Part shown: positions 1 through 7,065 of the stretch, one piece after another
How the letters are laid out: every line of letters begins with the position of its first letter
Numbering within the stretch: position 1 is the first letter of the stretch
Origin: an uncultured Bacilli bacterium
Lineage (GTDB): Bacteria; Bacillota_I; Bacilli_A; RF39; UBA660
DNA: 9,875 bases
Assembly: GCA_934096535.1 (NCBI GenBank)
Contig: CAKOMC010000051.1
Span: 1 to 9,875 of the forward strand
Reading direction: 5' to 3'
The notes under the pieces: generated by a model
Databases searched by the model: none
Seen by the model: only the letters and a program-made list of their open reading frames with translations
What the model was told of the DNA's origin: nothing
Translations under genes and position numbers: made by a program

Positions 1-53
1 GATCCATTCGTAGTAAAAACAGAATAAATTAAAAATTACTTATTTAGATATGT

Positions 54-80
54 AAAAAGAAGCCTTTTCGACTTCTTTTT
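54..80 (-). terminator. Rho-independent terminator of the htpG operon
   Basis: Read on the minus strand, AAAAAGAAG pairs with CTTCTTTTT. A U-G wobble and a C-G pair extend the stem to about 11 bp around a GAAAA loop, and the stem ends in a U run. On the plus strand the wobble becomes a C-A mismatch, so the hairpin works best for minus-strand transcripts. The stem starts at the stop codon of the zinc-ribbon gene (79-81), so coding sequence and terminator are directly joined. The outer 53 bases of the window show nothing recognisable. Confidence 0.8.
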
Positions 81-516
81 ACTTTACTATCTCAGCCTTA
101 ACAACTTCATTACGATTACATTTTACTGTAAAAGAATTACCACATTCTGGACATTTAACCGTATGCGTACCTTTTTTTAAAGGTAGTTTTAATACTTGAT
201 GACACTTTGGACATCTTTTATATAAGGCTTTATTATAATTTTTAATTATATCTATATATAACTTAAATTTCTTTTTAGGATAACTTATTATCTTAACATA
301 GATATTATTTTCTTTTCTTCTTTGTTTAACATTTTTAGATACTACTCTAAATATTAGAATAGCGATACTAAGAACTAAGGCTAAACTTAAATAAATATTA
401 TTAATAAAGATATCCATTATACTTAAGATAATAATTATTATTAAGTTAAAGTTAAATAATTCATCAAAGCCATTTCGATCAGGCATACTACGGTTTATTA
501 AATCTTTATAAGACAC
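79..516 (-). CDS. Small membrane protein with C-terminal zinc ribbon
   Basis: This is a 145-residue protein of unknown function. Two hydrophobic segments (about residues 24-38 and 41-58) form a hairpin-like membrane anchor. A basic linker follows, then a zinc ribbon with CPKC (C102, C105) and CPECG (C122, C125), plus a further Cys at 133. The ribbon probably faces the cytoplasm, judging by the Lys/Arg-rich linker. The start is GTG at 516, supported by AAAGGAGGT about 5 nt upstream; I see no ATG with an equally good site. That ribosome binding site overlaps the end of htpG and only 11 nt separate the two genes, so they are probably co-transcribed and perhaps translationally coupled. Co-expression with a stress chaperone hints at a folding or membrane-stress role, but that is inference from position only. 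Confidence 0.8.
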   Translation of the reverse strand: MSYKDLINRSMPDRNGFDELFNFNLIIIIILSIMDIFINNIYLSLALVLSIAILIFRVVSKNVKQRRKENNIYVKIISYPKKKFKLYIDIIKNYNKALYKRCPKCHQVLKLPLKKGTHTVKCPECGNSFTVKCNRNEVVKAEIVK

Positions 517-527
517 AAAGACCTCCT

Positions 528-2420
528 TTATTTAGCAAGATATTCACAAATTAAATTGCTTATTTCGGTTGGATTTTCAATACTTAAGCCTTCGATTAAT
601 CTAGCCTCAGCATATAATATCTTAGTATAATTCTTTAATTCTTCTTTATTATTAGCATATAAGTCCTTAATCTTCTTGGCAATTTCATGATTTTCATTTA
701 TTTCTAAGACTTTGTTAGCCGTTACCCCATTATCAAATGGCATATTTTTCATAGTCTTTTCCATTTCAACAGAAATATCGCCTTCACTAGATAAGCATAC
801 AGGGTGATTCTTTAATTTATTAGTAAATTTAATGGCTTTAACATCGGGTATAGCCTCTTGCATGAAGGTAAACATTTCTTTAGCCTCAGTATTCTTTTCT
901 TCTAATTCTTTCTTTTCTTCTTCAGTTTCTAAATTAGCATTTTCACTGCATACATTTTTAAATTCTTTTTCTTCATAACTTCTTAAAGTCATAAGGGCAA
1001 ATTCATCAACATATTCGGTACAATATAGAATTTCATAACCTTTTTCCTTAGCGGCTTCTACTTGTGGTAATAAGTCAATCTTATCAACAGTTTCACCGCA
1101 GGCATAGAATATATCTTTTTGATCCTCTTTCATACGACTAACATATTCTTTTAAGGTTGTATATTTTTTATCATTTGATGAAATAAACATTACTAAATCT
1201 TTTACTTTATCTTTATCTATACCATAATTATTATATACAGCGTATTTTATTTGCATACCAAAAGCCGTATAGAATTTTTCATATTTAGCACGATCTTCAT
1301 CACGCATAGTTTCTAATTCTTTTTTAATCTTACTTTCAATTGAATTAGCAATAGTCTTTAAGATACGATTTTGTTGTAAGGTTTCTCTCGAAATATTTAA
1401 AGAAAGGTCAGGTGAATCGACGACGCCTTTAACAAAACTAAAGTAATCTGGTAATAAATCAGAACATTTATCTGTAATTAAAACACCGTTTGAATATAGT
1501 TGTAACCCTTTTTCATATTCTTTAGTATAGTAATCAAATGGAGCATGAGAAGGAATATAAACTAGTGAAGTATATTCAATAGTACCCTCAGCCTTAGTAT
1601 GAATATGAGCAATTGGTTCTTCATAATCAAAGAATTTATCACTATAGAAAGTATTATATTCTTCATCTGTTATTTTAGATTTATCTTTCTTCCAAATAGG
1701 AATTAAAGAGTTTAAAGTAGCAAGTTCGGTATGTTCTTCATACTCATCTGGGTCTTTTTCATCTTTTTTAGGTTTTAAATGTTTATGAGTTTCATACATA
1801 GTAATTGGATAAGTTATATAATCACTATATTTCTTAATTAGTGTTGAAATTTCATATTCTTCTAAGTATTTAGAATACTTTTCATCTTCAGTATCATCTT
1901 TTAAATATAAAATAATATCAGTACCATAATTTTCTTTAGTAGCCGGTTCGATTTCATAACCATCTATACCACTAGAAATCCATTTACTGGCTTTATCAGT
2001 ACCATATTTTTTAGATATAACTTCTACTTTACTTGCTACCATAAAGGCAGAGTAGAAACCAACCCCAAATTTACCAATGATATCAATGTTTTCTTTATGT
2101 TCATTATTCTCTTTGAAATCACTAGACCCACTCTTAGCAATGGTCCCTAAGTTATTTTCTAATTCTTCTTCAGTCATACCAATACCATTATCGCTGATAG
2201 TTAAGGTTTTACTTGCTTTATCAGGGGTAATATGAATATTAAATTTAGAAGTATCCACTTTGATATCTTTATCAGTTAAAGACATATAATGTAGTTTATC
2301 AATAGCATCACTAGCATTAGATATAATCTCTCTTAAAAATATTTCTTTGTTTGTATAAATGGAATTAATCATTAAATCCATTAGTTTTTTAGATTCCGCT
2401 TTAAAGGCTTTTTTCTTCAT
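528..2420 (-). CDS. htpG: HtpG, bacterial Hsp90 molecular chaperone
   Basis: HtpG is a cytosolic, ATP-dependent, dimeric chaperone that helps client proteins fold or stay soluble under stress. The 630-residue length is normal for the family. The N-terminal GHKL ATPase is complete: LREIISNASDAIDKL (E31, N35, D38) for Mg-ATP, DNGIGM at 77-82, and the glycine-rich lid motif GKFGVGFYSAF at 116-126. The middle domain carries the ATP-sensing arginine in LNISRETLQQN (R345), and the C-terminal dimerisation region follows, with no frame breaks. The ATG at 2420 has AAAGGAG 9 nt upstream. The gene heads an operon with the zinc-ribbon membrane protein. Its promoter is covered by two CIRCE-like operators, which predicts HrcA control. 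That differs from Bacillus subtilis, where htpG is not a CIRCE gene. Confidence 0.98.
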   Translation of the reverse strand: MKKKAFKAESKKLMDLMINSIYTNKEIFLREIISNASDAIDKLHYMSLTDKDIKVDTSKFNIHITPDKASKTLTISDNGIGMTEEELENNLGTIAKSGSSDFKENNEHKENIDIIGKFGVGFYSAFMVASKVEVISKKYGTDKASKWISSGIDGYEIEPATKENYGTDIILYLKDDTEDEKYSKYLEEYEISTLIKKYSDYITYPITMYETHKHLKPKKDEKDPDEYEEHTELATLNSLIPIWKKDKSKITDEEYNTFYSDKFFDYEEPIAHIHTKAEGTIEYTSLVYIPSHAPFDYYTKEYEKGLQLYSNGVLITDKCSDLLPDYFSFVKGVVDSPDLSLNISRETLQQNRILKTIANSIESKIKKELETMRDEDRAKYEKFYTAFGMQIKYAVYNNYGIDKDKVKDLVMFISSNDKKYTTLKEYVSRMKEDQKDIFYACGETVDKIDLLPQVEAAKEKGYEILYCTEYVDEFALMTLRSYEEKEFKNVCSENANLETEEEKKELEEKNTEAKEMFTFMQEAIPDVKAIKFTNKLKNHPVCLSSEGDISVEMEKTMKNMPFDNGVTANKVLEINENHEIAKKIKDLYANNKEELKNYTKILYAEARLIEGLSIENPTEISNLICEYLAK

Positions 2421-2470
2421 ATATATTATCTCCTTTTATATAAATATATTATTTAGTGTTATTCTTTATT

Positions 2471-2497
2471 TTAGCAGTCATATTTCTTGAATGCTAA
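2471..2497. promoter_or_regulatory. CIRCE-like HrcA operator 2 (over the htpG start site)
   Basis: TTAGCAGTC, nine spacer bases, GAATGCTAA. The consensus is TTAGCACTC-N9-GAGTGCTAA, so spacing is exact and each arm carries one mismatch (C to G, and G to A). It lies just downstream of the htpG -10 box, where transcription should start, which is the classical place for HrcA repression. The mismatches break internal symmetry slightly, so this may be the weaker of the two sites. Confidence 0.7.
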
Positions 2498-2501
2498 ATA
2501 A

Positions 2502-2530
2502 AGTATAATGCTTTTTTTAGCACTTGTCAA
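2502..2530 (-). promoter_or_regulatory. Sigma-A promoter of the htpG operon
   Basis: On the minus strand a perfect -35 TTGACA (2530-2525) and a -10 TATACT (2507-2502, five of six consensus bases) are separated by exactly 17 nt. Transcription should begin near 2495, leaving a leader of about 75 nt to the ATG at 2420. The -35 sits inside the spacer of one CIRCE-like repeat and the start site lies in the other, so repressor binding at either should block RNA polymerase. Confidence 0.8.
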
Positions 2531-2544
2531 TTAGAGAGTGCTAA
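2517..2544. promoter_or_regulatory. CIRCE-like HrcA operator 1 (over the htpG -35)
   Basis: TTAGCACTT, ten spacer bases, GAGTGCTAA. The arms match the CIRCE consensus at 17 of 18 positions, but the spacer is one base longer than the usual nine. The -35 hexamer of the htpG promoter lies across the spacer. It is also about 90 bp upstream of the divergent holin gene, so a role there cannot be excluded, though I see no strong promoter for that gene close to it. Confidence 0.8.
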
Positions 2545-2631
2545 GTTTTTAGTGAAAATTAGGCGAAGAAATTATGAAGTTAAAATGAAGCGGCATAAGA
2601 TATAGTAGAAATAAAATAACGAGGTGAATTT

Positions 2632-3006
2632 ATGAGTGATACATTTTTTCTATCTATCCTAACGGGATATGATACTCTTTTTAAAGCCTTACTAATATTT
2701 ATTGTCTTAGATTATTTAAGTGGGGTAATGAGAGCTTTTTATACCGGAAAGTTAAGTAGTAAAGTGGGAGCGAAAGGAATTATCAAAAAAATTGGCTATA
2801 TTATTTTAGTTATAGTAGTAGAAATATTAGATATTTTACTTAAAGATAATGGCTATTTAAGAAATATTGTTATTTATATGTTTATTGCTAATGAAGGAAT
2901 AAGTATTTTAGAAAATTGGAGTGCTATGGGTATTAAGTTACCGACTATCATTAAGGATAAATTTAATAACATGAAAGGAGGTGAGGAAAATGAGCAAAAT
3001 AAGTAA
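2632..3006 (+). CDS. Phage-type holin (Phage_holin_4 / TcdE-like family)
   Basis: This 124-residue small membrane protein should oligomerise in the cytoplasmic membrane and let a cytoplasmic muralytic enzyme or another protein out. It carries the family pattern: a first helix (about 12-34) ending in DYLSGVMRAF, then GKLSSKVGAKGIIKKIGY leading into helix 2 (about 49-70), LR before helix 3 (about 76-92), and the signature IANEGISILENWSAMGIKLP. A charged tail, EENEQNK, ends it. The ATG at 2632 has GAGGTG 5-6 nt upstream. The last 17 nt overlap the start of the M23/LysM gene, a holin-endolysin arrangement. TATAGT at 2601-2606 could be a -10, but no good -35 goes with it. TcdE-like holins also serve non-lytic secretion, so phage lysis is not the only possible role. 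Confidence 0.9.
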   Translation: MSDTFFLSILTGYDTLFKALLIFIVLDYLSGVMRAFYTGKLSSKVGAKGIIKKIGYIILVIVVEILDILLKDNGYLRNIVIYMFIANEGISILENWSAMGIKLPTIIKDKFNNMKGGEENEQNK

Positions 3007-3535
3007 TTTGATTTTTCATAATAAAAGACATTATATAACCCAGAAGTTTAGTAACAAACATAAAGCCGTTGATTATGGAACTTACAGAAAGAAAATAAAA
3101 CAGTATGCAATTGAAGAAGGAATTGTAACTTTTACTGGCTTAATTACAGGGGCAAAAGCAGTTAAAATTAAATATCCAAGAATAAATAAAGAATTTATGT
3201 ATGCCCATTTAGATAAAATTTTAGTAAAAAAAGGGCAAATGGTTAACAAAAACACGGCTATTGGCACAACGGGTATGACAGGTATCGCAACAGGTATTCA
3301 CTTACATTTAAGAATAAAGGATTTAAAAACCAATAAAATACTTGACCCTGAAGAATATTCATTAACTTATGAAGCAGATAATCATATTTATTATATTGTT
3401 AAAAGAAAAGATAATTTAACTAAGATTGCCAGAAAATATAAAATGACATGGCAAGAACTTTATCGCAAAAATAAAGAGATTATAGGTTCTAACCCAAATC
3501 TCATTCGTGTTGGTCAAAAGTTATTAATTAAGTAA
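2990..3535 (+). CDS. M23 peptidoglycan endopeptidase with LysM domain (endolysin-like)
   Basis: This predicted zinc metallopeptidase cuts peptide cross-bridges in peptidoglycan. Counting from the ATG at 2990 it has 181 residues. The M23 domain (about 15-125) has the HxxxD motif (H24, D28), the HLH motif (H104, H106) and YAHLD with H73, so all usual zinc and catalytic positions are present. A single LysM (about 133-181) should bind the glycan. I prefer the ATG at 2990 to the in-frame GTG at 2981 because AGGAGGTGA (2976-2984) sits 5 nt before the ATG and would overlap the GTG. There is no signal peptide, so export should depend on the upstream holin, whose 3' end it overlaps by 17 nt. The gene is intact and looks like an endolysin. 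Spore or cell-cycle use is an alternative. Confidence 0.9.
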   Translation: MSKISNLIFHNKRHYITQKFSNKHKAVDYGTYRKKIKQYAIEEGIVTFTGLITGAKAVKIKYPRINKEFMYAHLDKILVKKGQMVNKNTAIGTTGMTGIATGIHLHLRIKDLKTNKILDPEEYSLTYEADNHIYYIVKRKDNLTKIARKYKMTWQELYRKNKEIIGSNPNLIRVGQKLLIK

Positions 3536-3561
3536 TCATTGTTACTTCTTATATAAGTCTC

Positions 3562-4314
3562 TTATCTTTTATTTTTAGTTTCCTTTTTTTCTTGTTTTTT
3601 AAATAATTTTAAAGATTTCTTTTCTCTGGCTGATACTTGCTTTTTATATTTTTCTAGGTGTTCTTTAAGAGAAATGTTTTGATTAAATGGTAAAATAAAT
3701 AAATATTTTTCTTTTGCTTTTTCTTGATGCTCACGGATAGATACTTTTAGTTCTTCTAATTTAACTGGAATATCATTTTCTTTAGCATATTTTTTAATCT
3801 TATGGTATAGGTTAGTTGAATAAACATAGTCAATAACGATAACTCCAAAGAAAACACCAAGGACAAAAGAAAAGGCTAGGTTATTAGAAAACCATTTCAA
3901 ACCATTTAGGATAGGTTGAGCCAGTAAGAAGTAATAAAGCGCGGCAATACCAGTCCAGATAGCCGAAAATAACGGACAGATTATGCCTTTGTAGTTTCCC
4001 CATTCATTGGAATAATCCCAAAGTTTTGGTCCTTTGCCATCGACAAATGACAAACCGCCAATAAACTCAATTAGAGTCATCGTAGCACCCATTAGTAAAA
4101 TAACGACAATTGGATGAACATTTAGATTATGAAACATTAAATAGATAGCTGTTAAGGCCGTTAGACCAAAACCATATATTGGTAAGTAAGGGCCAACTAA
4201 AAATCCAGGGTTTACCCATTTACCGGAAACGGCTCGTCTAAAGAATAACTCCATAATCCAACCACAAGTACAACCAATATAAAAAATAAACATAAAAGTT
4301 AGAAACCAATTCAT
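3562..4314 (-). CDS. PF06541-type (CmpB-like) membrane protein, putative ABC transporter permease
   Basis: This 250-residue membrane protein belongs to a family often named putative ABC transporter permease, although no ATPase partner is adjacent and the true role is not established. Family patterns are clear: GWIMELFFRR (18-27), WVNPGFLVGPYLPIYGFG (33-50), IEFIGG (82-87), KLWDYS (97-102) and GIICPLFSAIW (110-120). About five helices are visible (near 3-24, 45-63, 67-88, 112-133 and 146-165). A highly charged, lysine-rich cytoplasmic tail of some 85 residues follows. I use ATG 4314, which has AAAGGAG 8 nt upstream; the in-frame GTG at 4323 overlaps that site. An extended -10 and a perfect palindrome precede the gene. 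It converges with the M23 gene, with 26 nt between stop codons. Confidence 0.85.
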   Translation of the reverse strand: MNWFLTFMFIFYIGCTCGWIMELFFRRAVSGKWVNPGFLVGPYLPIYGFGLTALTAIYLMFHNLNVHPIVVILLMGATMTLIEFIGGLSFVDGKGPKLWDYSNEWGNYKGIICPLFSAIWTGIAALYYFLLAQPILNGLKWFSNNLAFSFVLGVFFGVIVIDYVYSTNLYHKIKKYAKENDIPVKLEELKVSIREHQEKAKEKYLFILPFNQNISLKEHLEKYKKQVSAREKKSLKLFKKQEKKETKNKR

Positions 4315-4343
4315 TATAAACACTCCTTTAACTTATTAAAAGT

Positions 4344-4358
4344 AGAACGAATCGTTCT
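4344..4358. promoter_or_regulatory. Perfect 15-bp palindrome, possible repressor operator
   Basis: AGAACGA, one central base, TCGTTCT. It lies 30 bp upstream of the ATG at 4314 and just downstream of the likely transcription start, where a TetR-like dimeric repressor could bind. The GAAC/GTTC arms resemble a Firmicutes LexA box, but they are separated by five bases instead of four, so I do not call it an SOS box. The plus strand continues into a pyrimidine-rich run, but no plus-strand gene lies upstream for it to terminate. Confidence 0.45.
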
Positions 4359-4374
4359 CTTTTTTCTTATCTTG

Positions 4375-4383
4375 ATTTTAGCA
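4375..4383 (-). promoter_or_regulatory. Extended -10 promoter element of the PF06541-type gene
   Basis: On the minus strand TGC precedes TAAAAT (five of six -10 bases), forming an extended -10. No convincing -35 is present at 16-18 nt. Transcription would start near 4368, giving a leader of about 55 nt that contains the 15-bp palindrome. Confidence 0.4.
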
Positions 4384-4460
4384 TAGATGGTTAAAAAAAG
4401 ATAGTAATTAAAAGATAATGAGTTTTGTTTTAGAGCATATAATTTTATAGGTGATTTTTT

Positions 4461-4883
4461 ATGTTAATTAATTATACGACGAAAGAACTAGATTTACTGG
4501 CTAGAATTATGCGGGCTGAGGCTTTAGCGGAAGGTAATCTTGGGATGCTGATGGTTGGTAATGTTGTTGTTAATAGAGCAATTGCTAACTGTCTAACTTT
4601 TAAAGATATTCGAACTATTACTGATGCTATTTATCAAAAAAATCAGTTTAGTGGGACAAAATCTAGTTTGTTTAAAGGAAGTGCGACTACTAAAGAAAAG
4701 GATTTAGCCAAAAGAGTTTTAAGGGGAGAATATTTTTATCCTGCGACTGATGCATTATGGTTTTATGCTCCGAAAACTGGCGATTCTTGCAAAAATAAAT
4801 GGTATGATCAGGCTCTAGCAGGAAGATACAAGAACCATTGTTTTTATAAACCTGATAGAGGAGTATGTGTAGAGTTATATTAA
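4461..4883 (+). CDS. SleB-type cell wall hydrolase (Hydrolase_2 domain)
   Basis: This predicted peptidoglycan-cleaving enzyme (lytic transglycosylase type) has 140 residues and is essentially the catalytic domain alone. The pattern ELDLLARIMRAEALAEG holds the expected catalytic glutamate (E20). GMLMVGNVVVNRA (28-40), IYQKNQFSG (57-65), ALWFYAP (98-104), WYDQ (114-117) and HCFYKP (126-131) follow the SleB/CwlJ family order. There is no signal peptide and no peptidoglycan-binding domain, unlike exported SleB, so it resembles CwlJ in layout. The ATG at 4461 has AGGTGA upstream; TATAAT at 4438-4443 may be a -10, without a clear -35. Its stop (4881-4883) overlaps the stop of the convergent gene (4880-4882) through a shared TTAA. 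The family is known from spore germination, but family membership alone does not prove sporulation. Confidence 0.9.
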   Translation: MLINYTTKELDLLARIMRAEALAEGNLGMLMVGNVVVNRAIANCLTFKDIRTITDAIYQKNQFSGTKSSLFKGSATTKEKDLAKRVLRGEYFYPATDALWFYAPKTGDSCKNKWYDQALAGRYKNHCFYKPDRGVCVELY

Positions 4884-6025
4884 TCTTTAGGACTATTTAA
4901 ATAAATATTATCTAAAGTTAGATTATTAATATCATCAATATTAAATGAAGAATTGTTTATAAGTTTATTATAACCAGTCTTCATTATTTTTTCGGTTAAG
5001 CCAAAAACTTGAGCATAAGAAAGGTAATAATCCCATAATACTATCTCTTCTGGTTCTTTCTCTGCAAAAGCCCCAAAGTCATCCAAGAAGTTAGCAAAGG
5101 ATCTTAATTTATAATATTCTTCTATACCTTTAGGGGTTCTTTTTAAATTATTTCGCATTTCTTCATTATAAGAATTAATACCCGCATTAATTATTTCTTG
5201 AATAGAATAAATAATAAAACCTAAGGCACCGTAGGCAAGCTGAGCCATAAAACTAAGCATTATAAAGCATACTATTCCGGAAAAGATGGCTGATATTATA
5301 CTATAGGGGTTATCTACCTCAAGATTGGCTATAGTCATTAAAATACTAATTAATAAAACAATTATATTTTTTATAATATTACCAACAGGCCCAAATTTTT
5401 CAAAAAAATTAAAATTATTCTTTTTTTCTTGAGAATCAGTATATAAATCTAATTTTTTCCCATCTTCTAAACATAATCTATACCACTCATTATAGTTAAT
5501 ATCTTTAACTTTATTCTGAGAAATATATTGCATTATATACTTTTCATTTTCTAAAAGCTGATTATTTTGATAATTTAATACTTGGATAAAATATTTATTT
5601 CCTAATTTAAATAGTTTTAAATATTTTTTAGCACATAAGTCGAGGATAACAGCGACGATGTCTTTTTCATTTTCAATTTTAGAATCTATTAATAAGGTAT
5701 TAACGCCAATGCCAAAATGATTTGGCAACTCCCGATAATAGAGATATTTATTTTGTTTTTCGATTTTTTTATTAATTTTTTTCATATTAATTTTAGCCAT
5801 AATTTGGCCAAACAGAAAACTTATATTAGTAAAAACTAAAGTCACTACTATAACGCCAAAAATAAGGGTATAAAGTCTATGAAGGTTAGGATCTGATGAA
5901 GTATCTACGGATTTACAATATTTTATGTACAAACAAATAATTACAGCATTAAATATTAAAACTGTAATTAAGTTTGCGAAAATGCTTTTAGCATATTTAT
6001 TATATTTGGTTCCATGTTTTGCCAT
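4880..6025 (-). CDS. Membrane protein with DUF2207/YciQ-like C-terminal region
   Basis: This 381-residue membrane protein is of unknown function. Two helices near the N-terminus (about 15-35 and 50-73) precede a basic stretch and the pattern YYRELPN (96-102) with LLIDSKIENEKDIVAVILDLCAKKYLKL (111-138). That is a winged-helix-like cytoplasmic segment seen in the C-terminal half of DUF2207 proteins. Two or three more helices (about 216-274) are followed by GIEEYYKLRSFANFLDDF (300-317) and LWDYYLSYAQVFGL (330-343), the most recognisable DUF2207 signature. The large extracytoplasmic N-terminal domain of typical DUF2207 proteins is missing, so this is a short version. The ATG at 6025 is preceded by AGGGTGAG; the in-frame GTG at 6034 lies inside that site. 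An extended -10 sits just upstream. Similarity is by memory of the family, so the assignment is moderate. Confidence 0.7.
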   Translation of the reverse strand: MAKHGTKYNKYAKSIFANLITVLIFNAVIICLYIKYCKSVDTSSDPNLHRLYTLIFGVIVVTLVFTNISFLFGQIMAKINMKKINKKIEKQNKYLYYRELPNHFGIGVNTLLIDSKIENEKDIVAVILDLCAKKYLKLFKLGNKYFIQVLNYQNNQLLENEKYIMQYISQNKVKDINYNEWYRLCLEDGKKLDLYTDSQEKKNNFNFFEKFGPVGNIIKNIIVLLISILMTIANLEVDNPYSIISAIFSGIVCFIMLSFMAQLAYGALGFIIYSIQEIINAGINSYNEEMRNNLKRTPKGIEEYYKLRSFANFLDDFGAFAEKEPEEIVLWDYYLSYAQVFGLTEKIMKTGYNKLINNSSFNIDDINNLTLDNIYLNSPKD

Positions 6026-6054
6026 TTTACTCACCCTAAACTATTATTAATTTG

Positions 6055-6083
6055 ATTATAACAGATTTTGAAATATTTTTAAC
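6055..6083 (-). promoter_or_regulatory. Promoter of the DUF2207-like gene
   Basis: On the minus strand a perfect TATAAT (6060-6055) is preceded by TGT, giving an extended -10. A weak -35 (TTAAAA, 6082-6077, or GTTAAA one base further up) lies 16-17 nt upstream, over the stop codon of the amidase fragment. This gives the membrane protein its own start of transcription about 20 nt before its ATG. Confidence 0.55.
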
Positions 6084-6710
6084 TATTATTATCGGGTATT
6101 ATTAATTCTTGACCAATTGAAAGATTAGATGTTTTTAAGTTATTGCGATTAATTAATTCACTTACCGTAGTATTATATTTTCTAGCTATGGAATATAGAG
6201 TATCGCCGGATTTTACTGTATAAGTTTTTTCTGTAGTATTTTGCGTTGATACGGGAATTTTTAAGGTTTGACCGATAGAAAGGTTATTAGAATTTAGATT
6301 ATTTAGGGTAGTTATAGCATTTACAGTGGTATTATATTTTTTAGCGATAGAATACAAAGTATCACCGGATTTAACCGTATAAGTAGTAATATTAGTATTT
6401 TCTTTTGGGTTTTTCTTGATTAATAAGGTTTGACCAACGGATAAGTTATCAGATGTTAAGTTATTTAAAGCTTTTAGTTCAGGAACTGATAAATTATTTT
6501 TAGTGGCTATAGAATATAAGGTATCCCCCTTCTTAACAGTATAATATTCATTAGGTTGATCTACTTTAGTAGCATTTATTTTTAATTTTTGACCAATTTG
6601 TAAAAGATTAGAAGAAAGGTTATTTAATGATTTTAAGTTAGCAACGGTCGTATTAAATTTATTAGCAATACTCCATAGAGAGTCCCCTTTTACCACTGTA
6701 TAATACTCAT
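6083..6710 (-). repeat. Four tandem LysM-coding repeats
   Basis: Counting from the TTG at 6996, the LysM units span residues about 98-141, 150-193, 205-248 and 258-301, a period of about 53 residues with short Asn/Thr-rich linkers. The last two share TYTVKSGDTLYSIA and KYNTTV almost exactly, and their DNA is also very similar, which points to recent duplication. Each unit should bind GlcNAc-containing glycan. Confidence 0.8.
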
Positions 6711-7015
6711 CAGTTTTAGAAGTATAGGGTACACCGATGTATGAGGCAACAGCTTTGACAACGGCCTCGGCTAGTTCTTCATAATTATTTTTTAATTGGG
6801 ATACATCATCACCAGTAGAATCTAAAAATCCATATTCTACTAAGAGAGCCTCAGTATTTGGCGTTTCTCTTATTATATAGTAGTAGTCTTTAGAAGAATT
6901 ACTAGGTAGACGACGCTGGTAATATTTGCGAACATTTTGCCCTGTATTTTCAATTTCTCGGGTTATTTTACGAGCTAAGGTATCATTATTTCGCAAGGCA
7001 TAAACTATTTCAAAC

Positions 7016-7035
7016 CCATCGCCACCTGGTGATGG
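7016..7035. other. Probable attachment-site junction (att) of the serine-recombinase element
   Basis: CCATCGCCAC next to CTGGTGATGG form an imperfect palindrome with 8 of 10 positions paired, centred between 7025 and 7026. Amidase family similarity ends at the same point: the left arm codes GGDG of the amidase and the right arm does not fit it. Large serine recombinases cross over at a 2-bp core between inverted half-sites, so this looks like a hybrid att site. The exact core cannot be fixed without the other end of the element. Confidence 0.5.
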
Positions 7036-7065
7036 TCAAAGTGTAACTACTCTTTATTTTTTACG

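Larger units (their letters stand above)
6079..7035 (-). pseudogene. N-acetylmuramoyl-L-alanine amidase (Amidase_3), C-terminal half with four LysM repeats, 5' truncated
   Basis: The open frame runs from just below an in-frame TGA (7036-7038). From 7026 downward it encodes GGDGFEIVYALRNNDTLA, continuing as the second half of an Amidase_3 domain and including the catalytic-region glutamate in LLVEYGFLDS. Four LysM repeats follow, each starting YTV-x-GD-[ST]-L and ending near IGQ-x-L-x-I. The first half of the enzyme, which holds the zinc ligands, is absent, and the residues before GGDG (PSP) no longer match the family. The only possible start is TTG at 6996, with no ribosome binding site. The fragment cannot be an active amidase, though the LysM part is intact and unmutated. 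The loss coincides with the start of the mobile element to its right, so interruption by insertion is the best explanation. The missing 5' half should lie at the other end of that element. Confidence 0.85.

Noticed and set aside
3082..3267. 61-codon minus-strand open frame.
   Set aside because: It is antisense to the M23 catalytic domain, which is strongly supported, and has no independent features.
3530..3557. Short inverted repeats (AAGTAA/TTACTT and CTTAT/ATAAG) between the convergent M23 and PF06541-type genes as a bidirectional terminator.
   Set aside because: The stems are 5-7 bp, almost all A-T, without a U-tract, and too weak to support.
4344..4366. Palindrome followed by a pyrimidine-rich run on the plus strand, read as a terminator.
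   Set aside because: No plus-strand gene ends nearby; the tail begins CTC before the T run, and the position fits an operator of the minus-strand gene better.
7036..7038. In-frame TGA read as tryptophan (Mycoplasma-type code), which would extend the amidase upstream.
   Set aside because: Trp is TGG throughout the other genes, and the codons just below the TGA (PSP) already fail to match the amidase family.
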